Positions 9,094 through 18,600 of a DNA stretch of 64,000 bases are shown here, piece by piece. The position numbers were made by a program, and so were the translations under genes. The notes beneath the pieces were generated by a model. That model was not told the origin of the DNA. It worked only from the letters and a program-made list of their open reading frames with translations, and ran no database searches. Numbering within the stretch: the first letter of the stretch is position 1; every line of letters begins with the position of its first letter. The DNA is from Ignatzschineria larvae DSM 13226 (GTDB lineage Bacteria > Pseudomonadota > Gammaproteobacteria > Cardiobacteriales > Wohlfahrtiimonadaceae): NCBI RefSeq assembly GCF_038500265.1, contig NZ_CP150637.1, positions 2,499,335 to 2,563,334 on the forward strand. The letters run 5' to 3'.

Positions 9094-9492
9094 ATGCGTA
9101 AATTGATTTTAGCAGCAACATTAGTCACAACTTGTGCTTTGGGTTCATCAGTGGCATTTGCCCAATTTTCAGGTCCATCATCAGCAGGCGGTTTTATCGA
9201 TAAAAATGCACCTGCGGTGAATACTACTGGACAAGTGATTTCAGTGAAAGATGCGATTACACTTCGTGATGATAGCAAAGTAGTATTAGAAGGGAAGATT
9301 GTAGAGCAAGTGGGTAAAGAGAAATACCGCTTTAAGGATGCTTCGGGTGAAGTGATTGTTGAGATTGATAATGATGATTGGAAGGGTATTCAAGTAACCC
9401 CTCAAGATACCGTTTTAATCTATGGTGAAGTTGATCATCATCGTCATCGCCCAACGGATATCGATGTTGATCATATTATGTTAAAGCCATAA
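9094..9492 (+). CDS. ygiW: YgiW/BOF-family periplasmic protein
   Basis: This 132-residue protein has a signal peptide (about 1-23, cut after AFA) followed by a bacterial OB-fold (BOF) domain. Characteristic stretches are VISVKDAITLRDDSKVVLEG, YRFKDASGEVIVEID and DTVLIYGEVD. The family includes E. coli YgiW and Salmonella VisP, which are stress-linked periplasmic proteins; in E. coli ygiW sits beside qseBC. It follows the repeat-protein gene by 62 bp with its own AAGGAG ribosome site and is probably in the same transcript. A His/Asp-rich patch (DHHRHRPTDIDVDH) near the C-terminus could bind metal, which is inference. Confidence 0.85.
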   Translation: MRKLILAATLVTTCALGSSVAFAQFSGPSSAGGFIDKNAPAVNTTGQVISVKDAITLRDDSKVVLEGKIVEQVGKEKYRFKDASGEVIVEIDNDDWKGIQVTPQDTVLIYGEVDHHRHRPTDIDVDHIMLKP

Positions 9493-9644
9493 TCATGACA
9501 GATTGGTAATGAGAGCGACCCTGAAACAAGTGAGTAGTGGATATCTTAAAATCTGATTTTAGATTGTCATCTTAGATTGGTAATCTCCACTTAATTTCTA
9601 CTACAGATTGTACGAGGATAGGTTGTCACAAATCGCTCAAAATT

Positions 9645-9682
9645 AAAATCCTAAACTGTCATTAGGCAGTTTAGGATTTTTT
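9645..9682. terminator. Bidirectional terminator between ygiW and the metal ATPase
   Basis: A 14-bp stem (aaaatcctaaactg with cagtttaggatttt) has an A run on one side and a T run on the other. It lies between two convergent genes and could end transcripts from both. Confidence 0.85.
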
Positions 9683-9715
9683 ATATTGTGAGATCATTCA
9701 AATTCAATAGTCAGT

Positions 9716-12127
9716 CTATTTCATTTTCAAAATCCGTAAACTATTACCAATGACAATGAGACTTGCGCCTACATCGGCAAAAACAGCCGCCCACATGCTC
9801 TCATAGCCAAAGAGTATCGCGAGGAAGAAGATCGCTTTTATGCCTAATGCGATCAAGATATTTTGCTGAATAAGTTGCAATGTTTTGCGTGAAACAGTCA
9901 AGAAATAGGGTAATTTTGCAAGATCATCATCCATAATGGCCACATTCGCGGTCTCAATGGAGATATCGCTGCCAATGACACCCATTGCAAAGCCGATATC
10001 CGCTTGTGCTAAGGCCGGTGCATCATTAATCCCATCACCGATCATGCCTACCACCGGCGTTCTCTTAGAGAATCGCGATATCGTAGACGTCGATTGTTGG
10101 GCTGCGGTCAAGCAGGCAAGCTTATCTTCTGGCAATAGCGCACCATGCGCCTCATTAATGCCAATTTTTTCAGCGACTTGATTGACCGCCCCTTGATGAT
10201 CGCCGGAGAGGAGAATCGGGGTAATCCCCATCGATTGGAGTGTTTGAATCACGCTTTCGGCATTCTCTTTCACAGGATCTGTCACCGCAAAGATCGCGCG
10301 GATGTGACCATCGATGGCAAAGAGCGATAAGCTTGCGCCGAGAGATTCAATGGCTTGTAGCTTCTCTTCTGCCGGTGTGAGTTGAATATTATTAGCAACC
10401 ATCATAGCTCGATTACCGAGTAGAATCTGATGACCTTGCCATTGGCCTTTCGTTCCATGACCGGCAACCGCCGTAAATTTCGCTATTTCAACGACTTGGG
10501 ATAGGTTCATAGTCGCTGTATTTTCATTTTTCTGCACCGTTTGACTGCCGGTGACAATCGCTTTTGAGATCGGGTGATCAGAACGCGCGGCAAGACTCAC
10601 CGCTAATTGTGTAATGAGTGTTTTATCCTCGATCTCTTCGGCATTTGAGGAGGTACTCGGTAATGAATTATTGGGTAATTCTACATAGAAGATCTCATCG
10701 AGTACTGGTTTTCCCATAGTAAGAGTACCAGTTTTATCAAAGGCAAGATGGGTTAAGTGTGCTCCTTTTTCGATAAACTCCCCGCCTTTTACTAAAATAC
10801 CATGTCGTGCTAGCTGAGTTAAGGCACTGACAATGGCGACCGGCGTTGAGATCACAAGCGCACAAGGGCAGGCAATGATTAATACCACTAAGGCTTTATA
10901 GATCGACTCAAACCAAGAGGCGCCGAAGAGTGGCGAGAATAGCGCAATGGCGATGGCGATTAAAAAGACAATCGGCGTATAAATGGCGGCAAATCGATCG
11001 ATAAATCGTTGTACCGGCGCTTTCTTCACTTGTGCTGCTTCAATGGTTTGAATAATCTTTGCAAGGGTCGAGTTTTCTGATGTGGAGCTTGTGCGATAAT
11101 CGATCTCTCCTTGCAGATTAATACTGCCGGCATACACAGGAGAACCCACAGACTTATCCACAGGCATACTTTCGCCGGTAATTGCCGATTCATCTAAACT
11201 TGAATGACCGCGAGTGATGGTACCATCAAGAGGCAGGCGCTCACCGGGGGCAATGCGGAGTAAGCTCCCTTGTGGAATAGTATCTACTTGCATGATTTGC
11301 AGCCCTGATTCGGTTATGACATTCGCTTCATCGGGTGCAAGTTTGAGTAACTTTTCCACAGCATTTTGTGCTTTGGTAAGGGATTTGGCTTCAATTAATT
11401 CCGATAGCGTAAAGAGGAAAATTACCATTGCCGCCTCAGGGAAAACCCCTAAGAGAAAAGCACCGGTCACCGCAACGCTCATTAAGGCATTAATATTGAG
11501 GGTACGATTTTTGAGCGCAATCCAACCTTTTTTATAAGTGGTTAATCCCACAAGGGCGATGGTGAGCAGTGCAAAAATGGCACTAATCCAAGCGCTACCG
11601 CCAGCTAACTCAATGATTTCAGAAATTAGCGCCGATACGCCGGCAAGGATTAATCGCGGTGTTTCATAACGTTCATAGAAGGCGCGTGGCGCATCAAGAT
11701 GATCTCGTTTGCCTGCTTCGATGAGTTGTGGCGTCATATTGAGCGTCTTGATCTTTGCGATCATCGCTTCGAGATCTCCTTTGTGGATAAGATAGAGTTC
11801 GCGTTTGAGGTAATTAAAGCGAAGTTCTGCCACATCGGGATGATCGGCTAGAACCCGTTCGATCAATTTCGATTCCATCGGGCAATCCATCTCTTGAATA
11901 TAGAGAATATCTTGTCGGTATCCTGCAGGTATATCAGTGCTAGGTGTGACATTCTCTTCAGATGTATTTGAACAACAGCTTTGCATCGTGACTTCATCAT
12001 AATGATGATCGCTATGCTCATGCTCATGCTCATGCTCATGCTCATGCTCATGTGTTGTGATCGCTTGTTCAGTCGTTTGATCGGTGCAGCCACAATGTTT
12101 TTTGTTCTCTTTTATGTGCTCTGTCAT
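9716..12127 (-). CDS. zntA: Zn/Cd/Pb-exporting P1B-type ATPase
   Basis: This 803-residue inner-membrane pump exports soft divalent metals. The N-terminus is His- and Cys-rich: HCGC, a run of six Glu-His pairs, and SCCS. It is followed by an HMA-like domain with the MDCPME metal site, the variant typical of ZntA/PbrA-type pumps rather than GMxCxxC. Further on are the actuator TGES, the membrane CPC motif near residue 420, the phosphorylated DKTGT near 464, the SDHP motif, and GDGINDAPAL in the hinge. It diverges from a MerR-family regulator with a MerR-type operator in between. Zinc, cadmium or lead cannot be separated by sequence alone. Confidence 0.9.
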   Translation of the reverse strand: MTEHIKENKKHCGCTDQTTEQAITTHEHEHEHEHEHEHSDHHYDEVTMQSCCSNTSEENVTPSTDIPAGYRQDILYIQEMDCPMESKLIERVLADHPDVAELRFNYLKRELYLIHKGDLEAMIAKIKTLNMTPQLIEAGKRDHLDAPRAFYERYETPRLILAGVSALISEIIELAGGSAWISAIFALLTIALVGLTTYKKGWIALKNRTLNINALMSVAVTGAFLLGVFPEAAMVIFLFTLSELIEAKSLTKAQNAVEKLLKLAPDEANVITESGLQIMQVDTIPQGSLLRIAPGERLPLDGTITRGHSSLDESAITGESMPVDKSVGSPVYAGSINLQGEIDYRTSSTSENSTLAKIIQTIEAAQVKKAPVQRFIDRFAAIYTPIVFLIAIAIALFSPLFGASWFESIYKALVVLIIACPCALVISTPVAIVSALTQLARHGILVKGGEFIEKGAHLTHLAFDKTGTLTMGKPVLDEIFYVELPNNSLPSTSSNAEEIEDKTLITQLAVSLAARSDHPISKAIVTGSQTVQKNENTATMNLSQVVEIAKFTAVAGHGTKGQWQGHQILLGNRAMMVANNIQLTPAEEKLQAIESLGASLSLFAIDGHIRAIFAVTDPVKENAESVIQTLQSMGITPILLSGDHQGAVNQVAEKIGINEAHGALLPEDKLACLTAAQQSTSTISRFSKRTPVVGMIGDGINDAPALAQADIGFAMGVIGSDISIETANVAIMDDDLAKLPYFLTVSRKTLQLIQQNILIALGIKAIFFLAILFGYESMWAAVFADVGASLIVIGNSLRILKMK
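12014..12052 (-). repeat. Hexanucleotide microsatellite encoding (Glu-His)n
   Basis: Six perfect copies of atgctc plus a final atg code on the minus strand for six Glu-His pairs in the N-terminal metal-binding tail of the ATPase. Slippage in 6-bp steps would keep the frame and change only the number of histidines. Confidence 0.9.
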
Positions 12128-12208
12128 AGGAATCCTTTGTAGTGATGGAATCTCTATCTATTCCTTAAAAATGGCGGAATATCGATGAATAAGGTTTGCT
12201 TTCATACT

Positions 12209-12239
12209 ATTAAACACTCTATAGTAACTACAGGGTCAA
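12209..12239 (-). promoter_or_regulatory. MerR-type operator-promoter of the metal ATPase
   Basis: On the minus strand TTGACC (12239-12234) and TTTAAT (12214-12209) are separated by 19 bp, the stretched spacer typical of MerR-activated promoters. The spacer holds a near-perfect inverted repeat, ACCCTGTAG-TTA-CTATAGAGT (12236-12216). This is the expected binding site of the regulator encoded just beside it. Confidence 0.85.
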
Positions 12240-12307
12240 GTATTCTATGAAGGATTCATTAATCCATTGCTTGAGATGTTTTATTAGGCGCGAAAGAGGG
12301 GGCAAAT

Positions 12308-12748
12308 ATGCAACAACAAAGTTATAAAATCGGTGAGCTTGCGACTTTAAGTCGAGTGCCGGTAGAGACGATTCGTTATTATGAAAAAGAGGGATTATTA
12401 GCTGAACCAGAGCGAGCTGAGAATAATTACCGTATCTATCGCCCGGCCCATCTCCAGCGTTTACGTCTGATTCGGAATTGTCGAGCCTTTGATATGAGTT
12501 TAGAGGAGATTCGGCAAATTATTGAAGCGACAGAAGCAGCGGGGGATTGTCTACCGATTAATGAGATTATTCAGAAGCATCTTGATCATATTGAACAGCG
12601 GATTTCGGAATTAACGCTACTTCGCACAGAACTCGGTAAAATCCAAGCCCGTTGCCAACAGGATCACAGTGCCGATCACTGTTCCATTATTGATGAGATC
12701 CATCAGCTCAATCCTGAAATGCAGAAGAATCCGACCCATCTCTCATAA
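12308..12748 (+). CDS. cadR: MerR-family metal-responsive regulator, CadR/PbrR-like
   Basis: This 146-residue protein has an N-terminal MerR winged helix (IGELATLSRVPVETIRYYEKEGLL) and a long dimerisation helix. Likely metal-binding cysteines are the Cys in RNCRAFDMSLEEI, the one in GDCLPIN, and the pair in the C-terminal CQQDHSADHC stretch. This three-site layout is that of CadR/PbrR (cadmium/lead, sometimes zinc) rather than of copper or mercury sensors. It diverges from the ATPase gene and should activate it by untwisting the 19-bp spacer promoter. Metal identity is inferred. Confidence 0.85.
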   Translation: MQQQSYKIGELATLSRVPVETIRYYEKEGLLAEPERAENNYRIYRPAHLQRLRLIRNCRAFDMSLEEIRQIIEATEAAGDCLPINEIIQKHLDHIEQRISELTLLRTELGKIQARCQQDHSADHCSIIDEIHQLNPEMQKNPTHLS

Positions 12749-12783
12749 TAAGGGGTTATTTATAGTGCTATTAAATATAGTAA

Positions 12784-12930
12784 ATTTGGTTTAAGAAAAA
12801 TAGTTTGTAAGCCGCTAGTACGGGATTTTAAAAGAACCTAAAAGCGTACTAAACAACACTTGCAAGATGCCGGATAGAACAGATTCCTTGCCTCGATCAG
12901 CTGATGCGCCGGCATTTAAATAAGCGTTAT
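12784..12930 (-). repeat. Dispersed repeat, copy B
   Basis: About 140 bp that align over nearly their full length with 16865-17000 (opposite orientation) and 38703-38848. The most conserved part runs from CGTACTAAACAACACT through GATGCCGGATAGAACAG to the CCTCGATCAGCTGATG block. An inverted pair, ATGCCGG (12867-12873) and CCGGCAT (12909-12915), brackets the right half. It fills the gap between two convergent genes and reaches the stop codon of the MATE gene. I see no protein frame shared by all copies. Confidence 0.8.
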
Positions 12931-14285
12931 TGTATCCCCTCAAACCAACGATTCTGTCTTGAGAGATGATAGGTTAAATAACCCATAATGACCCCTCTTA
13001 GTGCCATAAAGAGCAGGAATGTTATCCATAAGCCGTCATTACCAAATGTGGCAAGCAGATACCCTATCGGCAGCGCAAGAATAAAAGCAAGCAGCATACC
13101 ATTTCGCATTTCTCGAGCCTTCGTTGCGCCGATAAAGAGGCCATCTAGTAGATAACTCCAAACGCTAATTAAGGGTAAGAGTGTGAGATAAGGCATCAGC
13201 GGATAAGCGGTTTCTCGCACCGCCGAAATATCGGAAATAAGATCGATAAAGTAATGCCCGAAAATGCCAAAGAAGAGCAAAAAGAGTAGCGCTACTAGAA
13301 AAGCCCAACTGCCGGCGACTAACATCACATTTTGTAGTAACGTATTATTCTGCTCGCCCACGGCTTTACCGGTTAAAGCTTCGATAGCGTGGGCAAAACC
13401 ATCGAGTAGGTAAGAGATCAGCAATAATCCATTGAGGATAATCATATTCGCAGCTACGATATCGCCCCCTAATCGAGATCCCTGAATTGTGACTAAGAAA
13501 AAGGCAAATTGTAGAATGACACTTCGGATAAATATATCCCGATTGACAAAAATAAGCGGTCGCCAATTGTGCCAATATTGTAAGGGGGCAATACGCCATT
13601 GACCCATAATGGATTTGAGCATTTTCGGAAGAAAACAGAAGGCTGTGATAACACCGAGCCATTCTGCTAATACGGCTGCTTTTGCTACGCCGGTAATCCC
13701 CATCTCAAAATGAAGGACAAAGAGCAGGGAGAAGAGAATATTACTGATATTGGTGGCTAATAAGATATAAAGTGGCACTCGAGCATTTTGCATTCCTAAA
13801 AACCAACCAATGAGCGCAAAATTGAGAAGTGCCGCCGGTAAGCCGAACAGCCGAATATTTAAAAATTGGGAGGCATTATCGAGTAATGCTGGAGATAGCT
13901 GCATTAAATGAAATGCGAGGGTTGTAATCGGTGAAGCGAATAAAAGCAGAATCCCGGCAAAAAGGAGCGCAAGCAAGAGCCCTTGTAGGAGAATCTGCCG
14001 AATATGATTGCCATTTTCTTGACCAACCGCTTGAGCGGTAAAACCTGTAGTTCCCATCCGCAGAAAATTAAAGATTGCGACAAGGAAGAGATAAAGGCTA
14101 CTAGCAATGCCAACGCTCGCCATCATTTCGGCGTTATGAAGATGCCCAACGATCATCGTATCAACCGTCCCGACTAAAGGGACAGAGATATTTGAGAGAA
14201 TCATCGGCAGCGTCAAAGCCCATACTTGTTGATGGATAGAGCGTTGTTGCCAAGCATCTTTAAAACGTGTTAGAAGTGTCGTCAT
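12927..14285 (-). CDS. dinF: MATE-family efflux pump, DinF-like
   Basis: This 452-residue inner-membrane protein has about 12 hydrophobic segments and the MATE landmarks: LPMILSNISVPLVGTVDTMIVGHL at the start and GAxAxx-type turns between the two six-helix halves. The DinF subgroup is suggested by the FNFLRMGTTGFTAQAVG stretch after helix 2 and by GFAHAIEALTGKAVGE. The family exchanges Na+ or H+ for cationic drugs or bile salts; the substrate cannot be read here. It stands alone on the minus strand and ends in dispersed repeat copy B. Confidence 0.85.
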   Translation of the reverse strand: MTTLLTRFKDAWQQRSIHQQVWALTLPMILSNISVPLVGTVDTMIVGHLHNAEMMASVGIASSLYLFLVAIFNFLRMGTTGFTAQAVGQENGNHIRQILLQGLLLALLFAGILLLFASPITTLAFHLMQLSPALLDNASQFLNIRLFGLPAALLNFALIGWFLGMQNARVPLYILLATNISNILFSLLFVLHFEMGITGVAKAAVLAEWLGVITAFCFLPKMLKSIMGQWRIAPLQYWHNWRPLIFVNRDIFIRSVILQFAFFLVTIQGSRLGGDIVAANMIILNGLLLISYLLDGFAHAIEALTGKAVGEQNNTLLQNVMLVAGSWAFLVALLFLLFFGIFGHYFIDLISDISAVRETAYPLMPYLTLLPLISVWSYLLDGLFIGATKAREMRNGMLLAFILALPIGYLLATFGNDGLWITFLLFMALRGVIMGYLTYHLSRQNRWFEGIQ

Positions 14286-14340
14286 TGAGGTAGGATTGTT
14301 CTACTTGTATAAAATTTAATCAGTTTTTTTGGATTTTCAC

Positions 14341-14366
14341 CTTGAATTTAGCCGAGTGATCCCCAT
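14341..14366 (+). promoter_or_regulatory. Sigma-32 heat-shock promoter of groESL
   Basis: CTTGAA (14341-14346) and CCCCAT (14361-14366) are separated by 14 bp, the E. coli sigma-32 consensus. They lie about 185 bp before groES. No CIRCE inverted repeat is present, so control by sigma-32 rather than HrcA is the simplest reading. Confidence 0.8.
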
Positions 14367-14551
14367 TAATAAGAGCGTAACAGAAGATCCCAGTCAGTTG
14401 GATATTGTAAGTAAAATCTCTTGATTATTCTCTATTTTCAATAAGATAAATAGATAGTAATCAGTGGAGGTTGGACCCCTGCATATCGCTGACAGGGTAA
14501 CATAATAAATGCAAATATTAGATTAACGATCTTTTAAATGAGGAACAAACT

Positions 14552-14842
14552 ATGAAATTACGTCCTTTACATGACAGAGTGATTATCAAACGTGAAGAAG
14601 AAGAGCTTAAAACAGCGGGCGGTATCGTGCTTCCAGGCACCGCTGCAGAGAAACCTTCACGCGGTGAAGTGATTGCTGTTGGAACTGGCAAAGTGTTAAC
14701 CAATGGTGAAGTGAAAGCTTTAGATGTCAAAGTAGGCGATAAAGTTCTATTCGGTAAGTTCTCTGGTTCTGAAGTAGAAGTCGCTGGTGAGAAATTACTC
14801 GTGATGCGTGAAGATGAAGTGATGGCTGTGATAGAAGCATAA
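14552..14842 (+). CDS. groES: Co-chaperonin GroES
   Basis: This 96-residue protein is the standard length for GroES. It starts [14 protein letters not shown], has the mobile loop around residues 16-32 ([14 protein letters not shown]), and carries the roof-hairpin region and a C-terminal EDEVMAVIE. It forms the heptameric lid on the GroEL cage. It is followed by groEL 93 bp downstream and preceded by a sigma-32 promoter. Confidence 0.98.
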   Translation: MKLRPLHDRVIIKREEEELKTAGGIVLPGTAAEKPSRGEVIAVGTGKVLTNGEVKALDVKVGDKVLFGKFSGSEVEVAGEKLLVMREDEVMAVIEA

Positions 14843-14896
14843 TCAGAGCATAGTTAAACGATTAATCAAAAACGATCAATCAAAAAACGATTTTAA

Positions 14897-16579
<1,683 letters not shown>

Positions 16580-16662
16580 TCATTATTCAATCAGAATGAT
16601 GGTGGTCGGAGTGTAAAAGCTCATACCTAAAAGTCCATACATAAAAAGCAATATAAACGGAG

Positions 16663-16694
16663 AAGAGCGTCGATTATTCGGCGCTCTTTTTTTT
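16663..16694 (+). terminator. Terminator of groESL
   Basis: The stem gaagagcg(t)cg pairs with cg(g)cgctctt, with a short loop and a run of eight or more T. It lies about 85 bp after the groEL stop. Confidence 0.85.
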
Positions 16695-16864
16695 GTGATC
16701 TATTTTTGTGATCTATTTTTTATTCTTTCCAGTGATGAAGTTGATTGTCTAAGTTGTGCTTAATAGAATCTGATTCTCGGCGGGAGGGAATGCTTGCAAT
16801 TCCAGTCCTATCGTGCGCCCGCAGTAAGGCGATCTTGCCCTATTTCGACCGTGAAATTGCCCAC

Positions 16865-17000
16865 TTGCCGGCGAATCAGCTGATCGAGGCGAGGAAACAG
16901 TTCTATCCGGCATCTTGCAAGTGTTGTTTAGTACGGTTTTATTTTCTTTTAAAACTCTACAATAGCTGTTTAAAAACCACATTTCTTAAAACAAATTTAT
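16865..17000 (+). repeat. Dispersed repeat, copy A
   Basis: This copy aligns with copies B and C in reverse orientation. It sits between the groESL terminator and the ppnN terminator. The extra ~100 bp to its left (16755-16864) are noticeably more GC-rich than the surroundings and have no counterpart in the other copies. A 86-codon open frame runs through it but is not conserved as a protein. Confidence 0.8.
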
Positions 17001-17009
17001 TATAGTGAT

Positions 17010-17043
17010 AAAAAGCGCAATATCATCACAATATTGCGCTTTT
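17010..17043 (-). terminator. Terminator of ppnN
   Basis: The perfect stem aaaagcgcaatat / atattgcgctttt with a short loop lies just after the ppnN stop on the minus strand. A/T runs on both sides could also stop plus-strand transcription. Confidence 0.85.
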
Positions 17044-17068
17044 ACTTTGGTATCTAGCGTATTAGATA

Positions 17069-18472
17069 TTATTGCTTAATGGTATAACAAGGGATATATT
17101 CGCTTCCCGGTAATTTCATCCGTTGCTGAGTTACGAAATCTTGTAGTAGAACATCCATTAACTGCATCAATTCAGGATCACCGTGAAGTTCATAAGGCCC
17201 TTTTTCAGCAATTTCACGAACGCCAAACTCTTTCACATTACCGGCCACGATTCCTGAAAAGGCTTTGCGTAAGTTGGCAGCTAATTTATCTTTTGGTTGA
17301 TTAAGGCTTAAATCTAGGGCAGCCATATTGTCATGGGTAGGAATAAAGGGTTGTTGGAAATCTTCAGGGATTTTTAGTAACCAATTGAAGCAGTAAGAAT
17401 CCCCGCGCTGTTGTCGGCAGGTTTTCACCTCCATCATCCCTTTTTTCATCTTTTTCGCCACCGCTTCTGGATCATCGATAATGATATCGTAAAGTCCTTG
17501 GGCTTCTTCGCCGAGGGTTTTGCCAATAAAAGTATCGAGTGTTCTGAAGTAAGCTTCGCTCTCTTTGGGGCCGGTTAAAACGAGCGGTAAGCAGATCTCT
17601 CTATTTTCAGGAAGTAACAATAATCCTAAAATATAGAGAAGCTCCTCCGCAGTCCCTACACCGCCAGGGAAGATAATAATACCGTGACCTAAACGGATAA
17701 AGGCTTCTAAGCGTTTCTCAATGTCGGACATGACAATTAATTCATTGACCAATGGATTAGGGGGCTCTGCTGCAATGATAGAGTTTTCGGTAATGCCAAT
17801 AAACCGACTATCTTTATTCGATTGTCTGGCATGCCCTACCGCAGCGCCGCGCATCGGTGCTTCCATTGCGCCAGGGCCACAACCGGTACAGATGTTTAAA
17901 TGGCGAACGCCGAGCGATTGCCCAACAGCATAGCCATATTCATATTCCACCTCATTAATCGAATGGCCGCCCCAACAGACGATAATATTGGGATCTAAAT
18001 CTGTGCGAAGGGCATTGGCATTGCGCAGGATCGCAAAGACAAAATCGGTGGTGAGGGAATTCCGTGTTTCGTGGGGAATTTCAATAAAATCGCCATCATT
18101 CTTTTTGTATGAATGGTAGAGATCTGAAATAGAGCGAATAAAGAGGGTATCTCTTAGAACAGAGAAGAGATTACGACGAATCACATCGGTTAATTTACCA
18201 TCAACAAAGACATTTTCAGGGGGATTAAAGAGTCGTAATTTAATACCCCGCTCGGTACGAATGAGCTCAATGTCGTAGTCTTGGTATTTGTTAAAAATCA
18301 CATTCGCATCATCTGTTTGGCTTCCGGTATTAAGGACAGCAAGGGTGCAGTTTCTAAAAAGGGGATAAAGATCACCTTTTGCTGTTTTTTTTAAAATCGC
18401 ACTTTCTGCATGAGAGATAAGATCCATCGATCCTCTCGGCGGATAAATATCAAAATGAATCCGATTAGGCAT
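17069..18472 (-). CDS. ppnN: Nucleotide 5'-monophosphate nucleosidase PpnN
   Basis: This 467-residue protein is close in length to E. coli PpnN/YgdH. It has an N-terminal extension ([20 protein letters not shown]), then the LOG/Rossmann-like core with [13 protein letters not shown] and the [12 protein letters not shown] nucleotide motif, and a C-terminal regulatory region. PpnN cleaves purine and pyrimidine NMPs to base and ribose 5-phosphate and is controlled by (p)ppGpp in E. coli. It is a single gene on the minus strand with its own terminator. Confidence 0.93.
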   Translation of the reverse strand: MPNRIHFDIYPPRGSMDLISHAESAILKKTAKGDLYPLFRNCTLAVLNTGSQTDDANVIFNKYQDYDIELIRTERGIKLRLFNPPENVFVDGKLTDVIRRNLFSVLRDTLFIRSISDLYHSYKKNDGDFIEIPHETRNSLTTDFVFAILRNANALRTDLDPNIIVCWGGHSINEVEYEYGYAVGQSLGVRHLNICTGCGPGAMEAPMRGAAVGHARQSNKDSRFIGITENSIIAAEPPNPLVNELIVMSDIEKRLEAFIRLGHGIIIFPGGVGTAEELLYILGLLLLPENREICLPLVLTGPKESEAYFRTLDTFIGKTLGEEAQGLYDIIIDDPEAVAKKMKKGMMEVKTCRQQRGDSYCFNWLLKIPEDFQQPFIPTHDNMAALDLSLNQPKDKLAANLRKAFSGIVAGNVKEFGVREIAEKGPYELHGDPELMQLMDVLLQDFVTQQRMKLPGSEYIPCYTIKQ

Positions 18473-18600
18473 AAATAAAGGCTCCTTTTAGGAATGGGTA
18501 ACTAATGGAATTTATCCTTATTATTCTAACAGATCCCTAAACATTCAGGGGAAGGATGCTTTTATCAATCGTGCATTATTGCGGATAAAAACATTAGGCA

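Noticed and set aside
14286..14551. CIRCE/HrcA operator before groES
   Set aside because: No TTAGCACTC-N9-GAGTGCTAA-like repeat is present; a sigma-32 promoter is.
16745..17005. 86-codon open frame over repeat copy A
   Set aside because: It and the frame at 38697-38930 share residues only because they cross the same DNA repeat in the same strand sense; copy B does not keep a frame.
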